The notes: a model not told the origin generated them from the sequence alone. Numbered from the stretch's first letter, positions 35,135-44,232 are shown. The stretch is DNA of 64,000 bases from Rhodospirillaceae bacterium (GCA_020638575.1 JACKIH010000003.1:2399501-2463500); one strand, 5' to 3'. Translations and numbers: made by a program.

Positions 35135-36394
35135 CTACTGGTTCATGCTCTGGAAGAAGTCGTTGTTCGACTTGGTGTGCTTCAGCTTGTCCAGCAGGAA
35201 TTCCATGGCATCGGTGGTGCCCATGGGCATCAGGATGCGCCGCAGGATCCACATCTTCGACAGGGTGTTGCGGTCGACCAGCAGCTCTTCCTTGCGGGTG
35301 CCGGACTTGCCGATGTCGATCGACGGGAAGGTGCGCTTGTCGGCCAGTTTGCGGTCGAGCACGATTTCGGAGTTACCCGTCCCCTTGAACTCCTCGAAGA
35401 TCACCTCGTCCATGCGGCTGCCGGTGTCGATCAGCGCCGTGGCGATGATGGAGAGGCTGCCGCCTTCCTCGATGTTGCGGGCCGCACCGAAAAAGCGCTT
35501 GGGGCGCTGCAGCGCGTTGGCGTCCACACCGCCGGTCAGCACCTTGCCCGACGACGGCACCACGGTGTTGTAGGCGCGCGCCAGGCGGGTGATGGAGTCC
35601 AGCAGGATCACCACGTCCTTCTTGTGTTCCACCAGGCGCTTGGCCTTTTCGATCACCATCTCGGCGACCTGGACATGGCGCTGTGCAGGCTCATCGAAGG
35701 TCGACGAGATGACCTCGCCCTTCACCGAGCGCTGCATATCCGTCACTTCCTCCGGCCGCTCGTCGATCAGCAACACGATGAGGAAGGCTTCGGGGTGGTT
35801 GGACGCGATGGAGTGGGCGATGTTCTGCAGCATCACCGTCTTGCCGGTGCGCGGCGGGGCCACGATCAACGCGCGCTGGCCCTTACCCAGCGGGGCCACC
35901 AGGTCGATGACGCGGGGCAGGGGGTTCTTCTTGATTTCCTCGGTTTCGACTTCCATGTGGAGCTGCTCGTCGGGATAGAGCGGCGTCAGGTTGTCGAAGT
36001 TGATGCGATGGCGCAGGTTTTCCGGCGCATCGTGGTTGATGGTGTTGACCTTGGTCAGGGCAAAATACCGCTCGCCATCCTTGGGCGCGCGGATCTGGCC
36101 TTCCACCGTGTCGCCGGTGCGCATGCCGAAGCGGCGCACCTGGTTGGGCGAGACATAAATGTCGTCCGGCCCCGGCAAATAGTTGGATTCGGGCGAGCGC
36201 AGGAAGCCGAACCCGTCGGGCAGCACTTCCAGCACCCCGGATCCGAAAATCGCGATATCGTTATCGGCGAGGTTCTTTAGGATAGCAAACAGCATGTCTT
36301 GCTTGCGCAAGGTGCTGGCATTTTCAACTTCCAAGTCCTCGGCATAGGCGAGGAGCTCGGCGGGGGATTTTATTTTCAAATCTTGAAGATGCAT
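35135..36394 (-). CDS. rho: Transcription termination factor Rho
   Basis: A 419-residue hexameric RNA helicase that ends transcription. Order: N-terminal helical domain (MHLQDLKIKSPAELLAYAE), cold-shock-like RNA-binding domain with the RNP1-like DGFGFLRSPESNYLPGPDD, Walker A VAPPRTGKTVMLQNIA, Walker B EAFLIVLLIDERPEEVTDM and the R-loop region DSITRLARAYNTV. Length is standard. The 245 bp before the start (36395-36639) contain no gene and form its leader, where autoregulation is usual. It follows hemJ on the same strand, near the predicted origin. Confidence 0.98.
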   Translation of the reverse strand: MHLQDLKIKSPAELLAYAEDLEVENASTLRKQDMLFAILKNLADNDIAIFGSGVLEVLPDGFGFLRSPESNYLPGPDDIYVSPNQVRRFGMRTGDTVEGQIRAPKDGERYFALTKVNTINHDAPENLRHRINFDNLTPLYPDEQLHMEVETEEIKKNPLPRVIDLVAPLGKGQRALIVAPPRTGKTVMLQNIAHSIASNHPEAFLIVLLIDERPEEVTDMQRSVKGEVISSTFDEPAQRHVQVAEMVIEKAKRLVEHKKDVVILLDSITRLARAYNTVVPSSGKVLTGGVDANALQRPKRFFGAARNIEEGGSLSIIATALIDTGSRMDEVIFEEFKGTGNSEIVLDRKLADKRTFPSIDIGKSGTRKEELLVDRNTLSKMWILRRILMPMGTTDAMEFLLDKLKHTKSNNDFFQSMNQ

Positions 36395-36639
36395 TGGGTT
36401 GTCCTGGGGACGATCGTCGGCCAGCGGCCGTGGCGCAGGGCCAGTACTCGGGATAGGGGGAGTGCCGGGGTAGGAGCGTGCGCGACCGCCTGGCGGTCGT
36501 GCGTCAGCCCAAAAAGTAGTCGGCAGTCCTCCACGGATAAGGCACGACGCCGGGAAAAGTCAACCGACGTTGTGGTGGTGTCGGCAGATTAGCAGATGGG
36601 CCGTCAGGTTGCGGAACCGCGTTTCACACGGGTGAAACG

Positions 36640-37083
36640 TCAAAATGGCTTAAGAATGACCATGAAAACGATCACGATCAGCAACACCGTCGGCCCTTCA
36701 TTGGCGATGCGATAGAATCGTTCCGGCCGGGTGTTACGGTCTTGGGCGAAAGCGCGGCGCCAGCGGGCGAACACCATGTGCAGCCCCGTCAGCAGCAGCA
36801 CTGCCAAGAGTTTCACGTGCAACCACCCGTCGTGCAGCCAGCCCGGTTGGGCGACCAGCATCAAGATCCCGAACAGCCAGGAAGCGATCATCGCCGGGTT
36901 CATGATGATGCGCAGCAGCTTCGCTTCCATCACCTTGAACGTCTCCGACTGGGCGGAGCCTACCGGGGCCGAGCAGTGATAGACGAACAGCCGCGGCAGG
37001 TAGAACAGCCCGGCCATCCAGGCGATCACAGAAATCACGTGGAGCGCCTTCAAGGTCAGGTAGTGCTCGTTGAGGAAGTCCAT
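36640..37083 (-). CDS. hemJ: Protoporphyrinogen oxidase HemJ
   Basis: A 147-residue inner-membrane protein with four helices that oxidises protoporphyrinogen IX in haem synthesis. Diagnostic segments are ALHVISVIAWMAGLFYLPRL with the conserved His, EAKLLRIIMNPAMIASWLFG, and HDGWLHVKLLAVLLLTGLH. It sits between hemE and rho in the same direction, the common alphaproteobacterial order (hemH, often present here, is missing). Confidence 0.93.
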   Translation of the reverse strand: MDFLNEHYLTLKALHVISVIAWMAGLFYLPRLFVYHCSAPVGSAQSETFKVMEAKLLRIIMNPAMIASWLFGILMLVAQPGWLHDGWLHVKLLAVLLLTGLHMVFARWRRAFAQDRNTRPERFYRIANEGPTVLLIVIVFMVILKPF

Positions 37084-37160
37084 GGCGTGTCCTCCGGGCC
37101 GCGGCGATAGGCCGGTGCCTGATTAGCCCAGGCACGTCGGGTTGACGAGACTGGCGCGGT

Positions 37161-38246
37161 TCACCTGGCGGCGGCCGAACGGCGCACCCGTGCCACCAGC
37201 GCCTCCACATGGGCGATCGGCGTTTCCGGGACGATGCCATGGCCCAGGTTGAACACGAAGGGCCGGCCGGCAAAGCCATTGAGGATCGCGTCCACCTCCG
37301 CGTCCAGGGCCTTGCCGCCGGCCAGCAACGCCATGGGGTCGAGGTTGCCCTGAACAGCCGTGGTTGCCGGGATTGCGATCCGCGCCCAGTCGACCGGTAC
37401 GGCGGTATCAAGGCCGACGGCGTCGACGCCGGTTGCCGCCACATACTCAGGAATCAGGACGCCGCCGCCACGGGGAAAGCCGATCACCGGCAGCCCTTTG
37501 CCGCAGCGCTTGCGCAACCCCCGCACGATGGCGCGTGTCGGCTCGATCACCCAGCGGCGAAACGCCGATGGCGCCAGCACGCCGGCCCAACTGTCGAAGA
37601 GCTGGACCGCTGCCGCCCCCGCTTCCACCTGGCGGCCGAGGTGTTCCACCGTTACCGCCACCAACCCATCGATCAGGGCGGCAAACCCCTTCGGATCGGC
37701 AAAGGCCTGCCGCCGCACAGCGGCGAAATCCCGGCTGCCGCCGCCTTCCACCATGTAGCAGGCGACGGTCCACGGCGCCCCGGCAAAGCCGATCAGCGGC
37801 ACGTCCTCCGTCAGGGCCAGGCGGGCCAGCGTCGCGGCTTCGTAAACCGCTGACAGGCGCTCCGCCACCGCCTTGGCATTCATCTCCGGCAGCTTGGCGA
37901 ACCCCTCCAAGGGGTCGAGGCGCGGACCTTCACCGGCCACGAAACGGACACCGCGATCGAGCGCCCAGGGCACCGTCAGGATGTCGGAGAACAGGATGGC
38001 GGCATCGAAGCCGAACCGGCGGATCGGCTGCACGGTCACTTCCGCCGCCAGTGCTGGAGTGAAGCAGAGATCAAGGAAGCTGCCGGCCTTGGCACGCACC
38101 TCCCGGTATTCCGGAAGATATCGCCCAGCCTGGCGCATCAGCCAGACGGGCGGCGGATTGGCCGCTTCGCCTTCCAGCACTGCCAACAGGCGGCTTGGCC
38201 GGTGGGCGACCGATGGCAAGGACTCAGCCACGGGGTTCCCAATCAA
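37161..38246 (-). CDS. hemE: Uroporphyrinogen decarboxylase
   Basis: A 361-residue cytoplasmic enzyme that removes four carboxyl groups from uroporphyrinogen III. Signatures: PPPVWLMRQAGRYLPEYREV near the N-terminus, DAAILFSDILTVPWALDRG with the catalytic Asp, and GFAGAPWTVACYMVEGGGS. Start ATG 38246; usual length is 340-360. It begins right at the left edge of the predicted replication origin, as in Caulobacter and Rickettsia. Confidence 0.97.
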   Translation of the reverse strand: MIGNPVAESLPSVAHRPSRLLAVLEGEAANPPPVWLMRQAGRYLPEYREVRAKAGSFLDLCFTPALAAEVTVQPIRRFGFDAAILFSDILTVPWALDRGVRFVAGEGPRLDPLEGFAKLPEMNAKAVAERLSAVYEAATLARLALTEDVPLIGFAGAPWTVACYMVEGGGSRDFAAVRRQAFADPKGFAALIDGLVAVTVEHLGRQVEAGAAAVQLFDSWAGVLAPSAFRRWVIEPTRAIVRGLRKRCGKGLPVIGFPRGGGVLIPEYVAATGVDAVGLDTAVPVDWARIAIPATTAVQGNLDPMALLAGGKALDAEVDAILNGFAGRPFVFNLGHGIVPETPIAHVEALVARVRRSAAAR

Positions 38247-38613
38247 ACAATCTATCTAGAAAGAAGGTAGTGGTAGTGAAGGATGGGTAGGAATTGCGGG
38301 GATACAAGTTGTCCACCGGCAACCCCCGCATGTCCCATGCCGCCAGTCTTACCTGTCCGGGAAACCTGTGGACAAGTGGGTTCGGTGCGGCGGGCAAAAG
38401 GGTTAGGGGATGCTTGGCGGCGGGGGGTCGGGGGATACCCGCAATACCTGGTGTTGATTTCCCCGCAGTGAACAGCGTTTGAACCCGGCCGTCCACATGG
38501 GTAAAACGACGGGGCGAATCGGCACCGAGCGGGCCCGATCGTGCCTGGGGGTGCCGGTTGCGGCCGGTTCTTCGCGGCTGACCGCTCACTTATCCACGGA
38601 TTCACCCACGACG
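38247..38613. other. oriC: Predicted chromosomal replication origin (hemE-ppsR spacer)
   Basis: This 367-bp divergent spacer has the gene context of the Caulobacter and Rickettsia origins (hemE on one side, the RP001-type kinase regulator gene on the other). It holds DnaA-box-like 9-mers: TTGTCCACC at 38309-38317, TTGTCCACA on the minus strand at 38367-38375 and TTATCCACG at 38590-38598. An AT-rich stretch (38241-38282, with aatcaaacaatctatctagaa) could be the unwinding element. GANTC methylation sites occur at 38516-38520 and 38599-38603, the second touching a DnaA box. Gene orientation diverges on both sides. No origin activity can be shown from sequence alone. Confidence 0.75.
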
Positions 38614-39447
38614 ATGGCCGACACGAAGCGCTTTCATATGCACCTTGTGTCCGATGCCACGGGTGAGACCATCCAGTCGGTTGTCCGGGCCTGCATCGCC
38701 CAGTTCGAGCAGGTGAAGGCCGAAGAGCACTTCTGGAACATGGTGCGGACCGACCGCCAGCTCGACTGGGTGCTGGACGGTATCCGCCAGGATCCGGGTG
38801 TGGTGGTGTTCACCTTGGTGGACGAGCACCTGCGCCGCCGCCTCACCGATTTCTGCCGCGAGGTGGGGGTGCCGTGCATTTCCGTGCTCGATCCGGTGAT
38901 CGCCACCCTGGGCAACTATCTGGGCCTGCGCAGCCAGAGCCGGCCAGGCCGCCAGTACACGTTGGATGCCGCCTATTTCAGCCGCATGGAAGCGGTGGAC
39001 TTCACGCTGACCCATGACGACGGGCAATCGACCTGGGACCTGCATCTGGCCGATGTGGTGATCGTCGGGGTGTCGCGCACCTCCAAGACGCCGACTTGCC
39101 TCTACCTGGCCAATCGCGGCTACAGTGCCGCCAACATTCCCTACGTGCCCAACTGCCCGCTGCCGCCCGAGGTGATGAAGCTGACGCGGCCGCTGATCGT
39201 CGGCGTCACCAAGGACCCCGACCAGCTCGTGCAGGTGCGGCGCAACCGCATGCGCATGCTCAACCAGTCCGTCGGCACCGACTATGTGAACCCCGAAGCG
39301 GTGCGCGCCGAGGTGCTGGAGGCGCGCCGCTTCTACAATGCTCGCGGCTGGCCGGTGATCGATGTCAGCCGCCGCGCCATCGAAGAAACGGCGGCGGAAA
39401 TCCTGGGGCTGCTGGCCCAGCGCCGGCGCGCAAGGAACATGACATGA
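38614..39447 (+). CDS. ppsR: Pyruvate,phosphate dikinase regulatory protein (bifunctional kinase/pyrophosphorylase)
   Basis: A 277-residue DUF299 protein that switches pyruvate phosphate dikinase (or PEP synthase) on and off by phosphorylating and dephosphorylating a Thr. The N-terminus FHMHLVSDATGETIQSVVRA and the P-loop VGVSRTSKTPTCLYLANRG are diagnostic. ATG 38614 matches the family start; upstream in-frame codons lie in the origin region. The stop overlaps the maf ATG by 4 nt. It is the first gene of a tightly packed operon. Confidence 0.95.
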   Translation: MADTKRFHMHLVSDATGETIQSVVRACIAQFEQVKAEEHFWNMVRTDRQLDWVLDGIRQDPGVVVFTLVDEHLRRRLTDFCREVGVPCISVLDPVIATLGNYLGLRSQSRPGRQYTLDAAYFSRMEAVDFTLTHDDGQSTWDLHLADVVIVGVSRTSKTPTCLYLANRGYSAANIPYVPNCPLPPEVMKLTRPLIVGVTKDPDQLVQVRRNRMRMLNQSVGTDYVNPEAVRAEVLEARRFYNARGWPVIDVSRRAIEETAAEILGLLAQRRRARNMT

Positions 39448-40040
39448 TCCCAATCGTCTTGGCGTCCGCCAGTGCGGTGCGGGCGCGCCTGCTGGAAAGC
39501 GCCGGTGTCGCGGTCACCGTCGATCCCGCCGGCATCGGCGAGGACGATGTGAAGGCTTCGCTGCGGGCGGAAGGCGCGTCAGCCAGCCTGATCGCCGATG
39601 CGCTGGCCGACCTGAAGGCCCGCCAAGTCTCCATGCGCCACCCCGGTGCCCTGGTGATCGGTGCCGACCAGGTGCTGGAGTGCGGCGACCGCCTGTTCGA
39701 CAAGCCCCTCGACCTGACGGGCGCGGCCGAGACCCTGCGGGCGCTGCAGGGCCACACCCATAAGCTGGTGAGTGCCGTGGTGGTATCGCGCGACCGCAAC
39801 CGCATCTGGCAGCACACCGGCGAGGTGCGCATGACCATGCGCGAGCTCGACGACGCGGCCATCGAGCGCTACCTGGCGCGTGCCGGCGAAGAGGTGTGCC
39901 GTTCGGTCGGCGCCTACCAGCTCGAAGGGCTGGGGGCGAACCTGTTCCGCCGCGTCGACGGCGACTTCTTCACCGTGCTCGGGCTGCCGCTGTTGCCGCT
40001 GCTCGACTTCCTCAGGGTGCAGGGCGCCCTGGAGATATGA
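39444..40040 (+). CDS. maf: Maf-family nucleotide pyrophosphatase
   Basis: A 198-residue protein that hydrolyses non-canonical nucleoside triphosphates. It begins PIVLASASAVRARLLESAGV, the Maf signature (usual S-x-S-x-x-R-x-x-L-L). HPGALVIGADQVLECGDRLF carries the catalytic Asp, and VGAYQLEGLGANLFRRVDGD is the third conserved block. Both ends overlap neighbours by 4 nt (ATGA), so translation is coupled from ppsR to aroE. Confidence 0.94.
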   Translation: MIPIVLASASAVRARLLESAGVAVTVDPAGIGEDDVKASLRAEGASASLIADALADLKARQVSMRHPGALVIGADQVLECGDRLFDKPLDLTGAAETLRALQGHTHKLVSAVVVSRDRNRIWQHTGEVRMTMRELDDAAIERYLARAGEEVCRSVGAYQLEGLGANLFRRVDGDFFTVLGLPLLPLLDFLRVQGALEI

Positions 40041-40894
40041 GCGGCGCTATCCACTGGCCGCCGTCGACGGCCGTGGCGGGCGTGATGGGGTGGCCGATCA
40101 GCCATTCCCGGTCGCCGCGGCTGCATGGCCATTGGCTGAATCGCTACGGCATCGCCGGCAGCTATGTGCCCCTGGCCGTGTCGCCGGACTGCGTGGAGGC
40201 CGCCCTGGAAGGCATCCGCGCGCTCGGCTTCCGCGGCTGCAACATCACCGTTCCCCACAAGGAAGCAGCCCTTAAGGTGCTGGACGTGCTCGACCCCGTT
40301 GCCGAGCGCATCGGTGCGGTCAACACCGTGGTGGTGGGGCCGGACCGCCGGCTGGAAGGCACCAACACCGACGCCTTCGGGTTCCTGGAAAACCTGCGCG
40401 CGGGCTGCGACCACTGGATCCCCTCACGTCCGGCCGTACTGCTGGGGGCCGGCGGTGCGGCGCGCGCCGTCGCCGTCGCCCTGATGGATGCCGGCTGCCG
40501 GGACATCCGCATCGCCAACCGCGCCCGCGCCCGCGCCGACGCCCTGGAAGTGGCCCTGGGACCCGCCATCACCGCGGTGGACTGGGACGACCGGGTGGGA
40601 GCCACGGAAGGTGCCGGGCTGCTCGTCAACTGCACCACGCTCGGCATGGCAGGCCACCACGCCCTGGAGATGGACGTTTCGCGACTGCCGGACGACGCGG
40701 TGGTGACGGACATCGTCTATACGCCGCTGATCACGCCCCTGCTGGCGGACGCCGCCGTGCGCGGCCTTGCCATCGTGGACGGCATCGGCATGCTGCTGCA
40801 CCAGGCGCGTCCCGGCTTCCGTGCCTGGTTCGGTGTCGATCCCGTGGTCGATGGCGATCTGCGCGCGGCGGTTCTGGGGGACGAGGCGCGGTGA
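40037..40894 (+). CDS. aroE: Shikimate dehydrogenase
   Basis: A 285-residue NADPH enzyme that reduces 3-dehydroshikimate in the aromatic amino acid pathway. Visible: GWPISHSRSPRLHGHWLNRY (substrate Ser pair), GCNITVPHKEAAL with the catalytic Lys, NTDAFGF with the partner Asp, and the NADP loop LLGAGGAARAVAVAL. ggag lies 5 nt before ATG 40037. Overlaps of 4 nt with maf and coaE. Confidence 0.96.
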   Translation: MSGAIHWPPSTAVAGVMGWPISHSRSPRLHGHWLNRYGIAGSYVPLAVSPDCVEAALEGIRALGFRGCNITVPHKEAALKVLDVLDPVAERIGAVNTVVVGPDRRLEGTNTDAFGFLENLRAGCDHWIPSRPAVLLGAGGAARAVAVALMDAGCRDIRIANRARARADALEVALGPAITAVDWDDRVGATEGAGLLVNCTTLGMAGHHALEMDVSRLPDDAVVTDIVYTPLITPLLADAAVRGLAIVDGIGMLLHQARPGFRAWFGVDPVVDGDLRAAVLGDEAR

Positions 40895-41529
40895 AGATCG
40901 TCGGCCTCACCGGGTCCATCGCCATGGGCAAGTCGACCGCAGCCGCCATGTTGCGCCGCCTGGGCGTGCCGGTGCACGACGCCGACGCCACGGTGCACCG
41001 GCTGATGGGGCCGGGCGGGGCGGCCCTGCCGGCCATCGCCGAAGCCTTTCCCGGCAGTGTTGCCGGCGGTGGGGTGGACCGCACCGTGCTGGGTCCGCGG
41101 GTGTTCGCCGATCCTGCCGCGCTGGCGCGGCTGGAAGCGATCCTGCACCCGCTGGTGCATGGCGAAACCCATGTCTGGCTGCGCCGCCAGGCGCTGGCCG
41201 GCCGGCCGCTGGTGGTGCTGGATATCCCGCTCCTGTTCGAAGCCGGCCGCGACCGGGTGTGCGATGCCGTGCTGGTGGTCTCCGCCCCGGCCCGCGTGCA
41301 GCGCCAGCGCATGCTCGCCCGCCCGGGCATGACCGAAGACCGGCTGGACGCCGTGCTGTCGCGCCAGCTCGCCGACGGGGAGAAGCGCCGCCGGGCGGAT
41401 TTCGTCATCCCCACAGGGTTGGGCAAGGGGGTGACGTTCCGCGCCATCCGGCGCATCCTGAATGCGTTGGAGGACCGGCCGGCGCGCCATTGGCCGCCGC
41501 CGCAAACCGCCGGGACGGCCCATGCGTGA
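40891..41529 (+). CDS. coaE: Dephospho-CoA kinase
   Basis: A 212-residue kinase for the last step of coenzyme A synthesis. The P-loop is GLTGSIAMGKSTAAAMLRRL; VPVHDADATVHRLMGPGGAA and VVLDIPLLFEAGRDRVCDAV are the other conserved blocks. It starts with GTG at 40891, overlapping the aroE stop by 4 nt (GTGA), and overlaps dnaQ by 8 nt. Confidence 0.95.
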   Translation: MKIVGLTGSIAMGKSTAAAMLRRLGVPVHDADATVHRLMGPGGAALPAIAEAFPGSVAGGGVDRTVLGPRVFADPAALARLEAILHPLVHGETHVWLRRQALAGRPLVVLDIPLLFEAGRDRVCDAVLVVSAPARVQRQRMLARPGMTEDRLDAVLSRQLADGEKRRRADFVIPTGLGKGVTFRAIRRILNALEDRPARHWPPPQTAGTAHA

Positions 41530-42211
41530 GATCGCGCTCGACACCGAAACCACCGGGCTCGATCCCGAGCACGGCCACCGCATCGTGGAGATCGGCTGCG
41601 TGGAGCTGGTGAACCACGTGCCCACGGGGCGGGTCTATCACCAGTACCTCAACCCCGAGCGCGACATGCCGGAAGAAGCCGCCGCCGTGCACGGACTGAC
41701 GGCCGACCGCCTGGCCCGCGAGCCGCGCTTCTCCGACGTGGCGGATACCTTCCTGGCCTTTGTCGCCGAAGCGCCGCTGGTGATCCACAACGCCGCCTTC
41801 GACATGAAGTTCCTCAACGCCGAGCTGCGCCGCATCGGCCGCCCGCCGATCGCCGGCGACCGCGCGGTGGACACGCTGGCCATCGCCCGGCGCAAGTTCC
41901 CCGGGGCCGGCGCCAGCCTGGATGCGCTGTGCCGCCGCTATGGCGTCGATACCAGCGAGCGCACGCTGCACGGGGCGCTGCTGGATGCCCAGTTGCTGGC
42001 CGAGGTGTATCTGGAGCTGCTGGGCGGCCGCCAGCCGGATCTGGCGCTGGCCGGCGAGGACGCCTCGGGCGAGACCACGGCCGCTGCCGTGCGCCGCACT
42101 GCGCGGCCGCCGCGGCCCCACGCCGCTTCGCCCGACGAGCTGGCGGCCCATGCCGCCTTCCTCGCCAAGCTCACCGACCCGCTGTGGACGACGCTCGACG
42201 CGGCGGATTGA
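41522..42211 (+). CDS. dnaQ: DNA polymerase III epsilon subunit (proofreading exonuclease)
   Basis: A 229-residue 3'-5' exonuclease of the DnaQ type. Exo I is IALDTETTGLDPEHGHRIVE; Exo II is PLVIHNAAFDMKFLNAEL; Exo III has the HGALLDAQLLAEVYLEL segment. The C-terminal tail (about 180-229) is the polymerase-binding part. It ends the origin-proximal operon. In relatives secB often lies next; here a different convergent gene follows 30 bp away. Confidence 0.95.
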   Translation: MREIALDTETTGLDPEHGHRIVEIGCVELVNHVPTGRVYHQYLNPERDMPEEAAAVHGLTADRLAREPRFSDVADTFLAFVAEAPLVIHNAAFDMKFLNAELRRIGRPPIAGDRAVDTLAIARRKFPGAGASLDALCRRYGVDTSERTLHGALLDAQLLAEVYLELLGGRQPDLALAGEDASGETTAAAVRRTARPPRPHAASPDELAAHAAFLAKLTDPLWTTLDAAD

Positions 42212-42241
42212 GGCGGGGCCGGCTCCACCCCAGGCGAAAGC

Positions 42242-42889
42242 TCACCGCTGCGGCAGTTGGATGCGGATCACGTCCGGCTTGTCCGGCGGCTTGATGGCGG
42301 TGATGTCGGCGCTGTCGTCCACCAGCATCTGGAACTTGCCGAAGCCCGCTTCGCGGAAGCCGAGATAGCCGCCGATCTCCCGCACATTGGGTTTCCGCCG
42401 CTCCAGGATCTGGTTGTAGAGGTTGTTGGGCGTGTCCAGCCCGTTGATGCCGCCGTCGAGGATGCGGCTGTAGATGAAGGCCAGCGAGGCGTGGCTGGCG
42501 CAGTTGTGGCCGACGATGTTGAAGGTGTCGGGGTTGGCCTTCATGCGCAGCCAGGTCATCCCGAAATCCATCGCCTCCTTCATGCTGACTTCGATGAGCA
42601 AGGCGGTGGATTGCTGGCCCTGGGCCTTGGCCTCGTTGAGGTCCACGTAGTGGCGGCGATGCTTCAAGAAGAGCGGATAGTCGAAGACGATGCCGGACAT
42701 GCCCATGCCGCTTGAGCCGCTGCCGGAAATCGAGAGTTCCGAATTGCCGAAATAGCCGACGGGTGCGCCATTGGCGAAGATGCAGTCCACATGGGTCTGG
42801 AACGCCCAGGGCTGATGCTCCGGTCCGCGCTTGCCGCGCACCACCAGGCCCACCTCGCTCTTGTTGAACTCGACGATCTGCAAAGCCAT
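42242..42889 (-). CDS. Unknown protein, possible papain-like (permuted NlpC/P60 or LRAT-like) fold
   Basis: A 215-residue protein with no signal peptide and no family that I can name. A His lies in FQTHVDCIFANG (about 30-40) and a Cys in NIVGHNCASHASLAFIYSRI (about 125-145); this His-first, N-C-later order resembles circularly permuted NlpC/P60 and LRAT-type proteins, where NC(E/S)H(F/A) holds the nucleophile. There is a Gly/Ser-rich loop (ISGSGSSGMGMSG) and a long middle helix. A very strong site (gggggg) precedes ATG 42889. It is divergent from the radical SAM gene. The fold and any activity are inference only. Confidence 0.6.
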   Translation of the reverse strand: MALQIVEFNKSEVGLVVRGKRGPEHQPWAFQTHVDCIFANGAPVGYFGNSELSISGSGSSGMGMSGIVFDYPLFLKHRRHYVDLNEAKAQGQQSTALLIEVSMKEAMDFGMTWLRMKANPDTFNIVGHNCASHASLAFIYSRILDGGINGLDTPNNLYNQILERRKPNVREIGGYLGFREAGFGKFQMLVDDSADITAIKPPDKPDVIRIQLPQR

Positions 42890-43053
42890 CGCTGCCCCCC
42901 AGGCCATGGGTCCAATTCCTCTGGCAGATTGAGAGCTTGGCAATCGGGCCAAAGCGGGGCGCGGCGGCGGCGGTCTCGGCGAACCTTGCCAATGTTCCCG
43001 ATTGGTTCCATATTGCCGGCCATCGTTTCCAGGTTCGGAAGGCCGCTTCAGCC

Positions 43054-44136
43054 ATGGCGAGGCTCGATCCCGAAGCCGCCCGCAGCGGCCGCGGCGCCCG
43101 CTCCAACCCGACCGGCCGGTTCGAAGCCGAGCGGCGGGACCATCCGGCCGAGCACCAGGACTGGCCGGACCCGGAGCCGCCGGCGCGCCTGCGCACCACG
43201 CTGACGGCCGACACCACGCGCGCTATCATCGCCCGCAACGACAGCCCGGACGTGCCATTCGACCGCTCCATCAACCCCTACCGGGGCTGCGAGCACGGCT
43301 GCGTGTACTGTTTTGCCCGGCCGAGCCACGCCTTCCTCGGCCTCTCGCCCGGCCTCGATTTCGAATCGCGCCTGATCTACAAGCCCCAGGCCGCGGCGCT
43401 CTTGGAAGCGGCCCTGCGCAAGCCCGGCTACCGGCCCGCGACCCTGGCGCTGGGCTCCAACACCGATCCCTACCAGCCGGTGGAACGCGACCTGAAGCTC
43501 ACCCGCGCGGTGATCGAGGTGCTGTGCCGCTTCCGCCATCCGTTTGCCATCGTCACCAAGTCCGACCTGGTGCTGCGCGATCTCGACTTGATCGGCCCGG
43601 CCGCCGCTGCCGGGTTCGCCGGCGTATCGCTGTCGGTGACGACGCTTGACCGGCGGCTCGCCCGCGCCCTGGAACCGCGGGCGCCGACACCGGACAAGCG
43701 CCTGGCTGCCATCGCGCGGCTGAGCGCGGCCGGCGTACCGGTGGCCATCCTCGCCTCGCCGATGATCCCCGGGCTCACCGATCACGAGCTCGACGCCATC
43801 CTGGAGGCGGGGCGTGCCGCCGGGGCGGCCGCCGCCAACACCATCCTGGTGCGGCTGCCGGGGGAAATCGCCGGGCTGTTCGAGGAGTGGCTGCGCGCCC
43901 ATGTGCCGGACCGGGCGGACCGCGTGCTCTCGCTCATCCGCCAGTGCCGCGACGGCGCCTTGAACCACGCGGCCTTCGGCAAGCGCATGCGCGGCAGCGG
44001 TGCCTATGCCGACCTGCTCGCCCGGCGCTATCGCACCGCGTGTGCCCGCCTGGGGCTGAACGAGCGGCACTGGACGTTGCGCGACGACCTGTTCGCCGTG
44101 CCGCTGGCCACCGCCGACCAGCCCTCGCTGTTTTAG
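43054..44136 (+). CDS. PA0069-family radical SAM protein (SplB-like)
   Basis: A 360-residue radical SAM enzyme of the PA0069 family, related to spore photoproduct lyase but of unknown substrate. The [4Fe-4S] motif is NPYRGCEHGCVYCFARPSHA (C-x3-C-x2-C). Other features: LALGSNTDPYQPVERDLKLT, FAIVTKSDLVLRDLDL and PVAILASPMIPGLTDHELD. I start at ATG 43054; an in-frame upstream ATG at 42937 would overlap the divergent gene's start. It converges on the FAD oxidoreductase gene. Confidence 0.9.
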   Translation: MARLDPEAARSGRGARSNPTGRFEAERRDHPAEHQDWPDPEPPARLRTTLTADTTRAIIARNDSPDVPFDRSINPYRGCEHGCVYCFARPSHAFLGLSPGLDFESRLIYKPQAAALLEAALRKPGYRPATLALGSNTDPYQPVERDLKLTRAVIEVLCRFRHPFAIVTKSDLVLRDLDLIGPAAAAGFAGVSLSVTTLDRRLARALEPRAPTPDKRLAAIARLSAAGVPVAILASPMIPGLTDHELDAILEAGRAAGAAAANTILVRLPGEIAGLFEEWLRAHVPDRADRVLSLIRQCRDGALNHAAFGKRMRGSGAYADLLARRYRTACARLGLNERHWTLRDDLFAVPLATADQPSLF

Positions 44137-44162
44137 GCTGGCATTCAGATGGAATCGACTTT

Positions 44163-44232
44163 GGCCCACTCTGCCGCCCGACCGGCCAATTCCGAACACT
44201 GTCGTTGGGCGGCCGGCTGGGGGAGCGGGCCG
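44163..44232. repeat. Palindromic repeat, degenerate copy C
   Basis: Imperfect palindrome between the convergent radical SAM and FAD genes: a left arm ending CCGACCGGCC and a right arm GGCGGCCGGCTGGGGGAGCG. Its right arm resembles that of copy A at 20158. It may serve as a bidirectional terminator. Assignment to the family is tentative. Confidence 0.45.

Noticed and set aside
32729..36280. An open frame of about 1180 codons on the plus strand, antisense to the molybdenum hydroxylase and rho genes
   Set aside because: Its translation is low-complexity (His, Gly, Arg, Ala) and it lies opposite two clearly conserved genes; such frames arise in GC-rich DNA.
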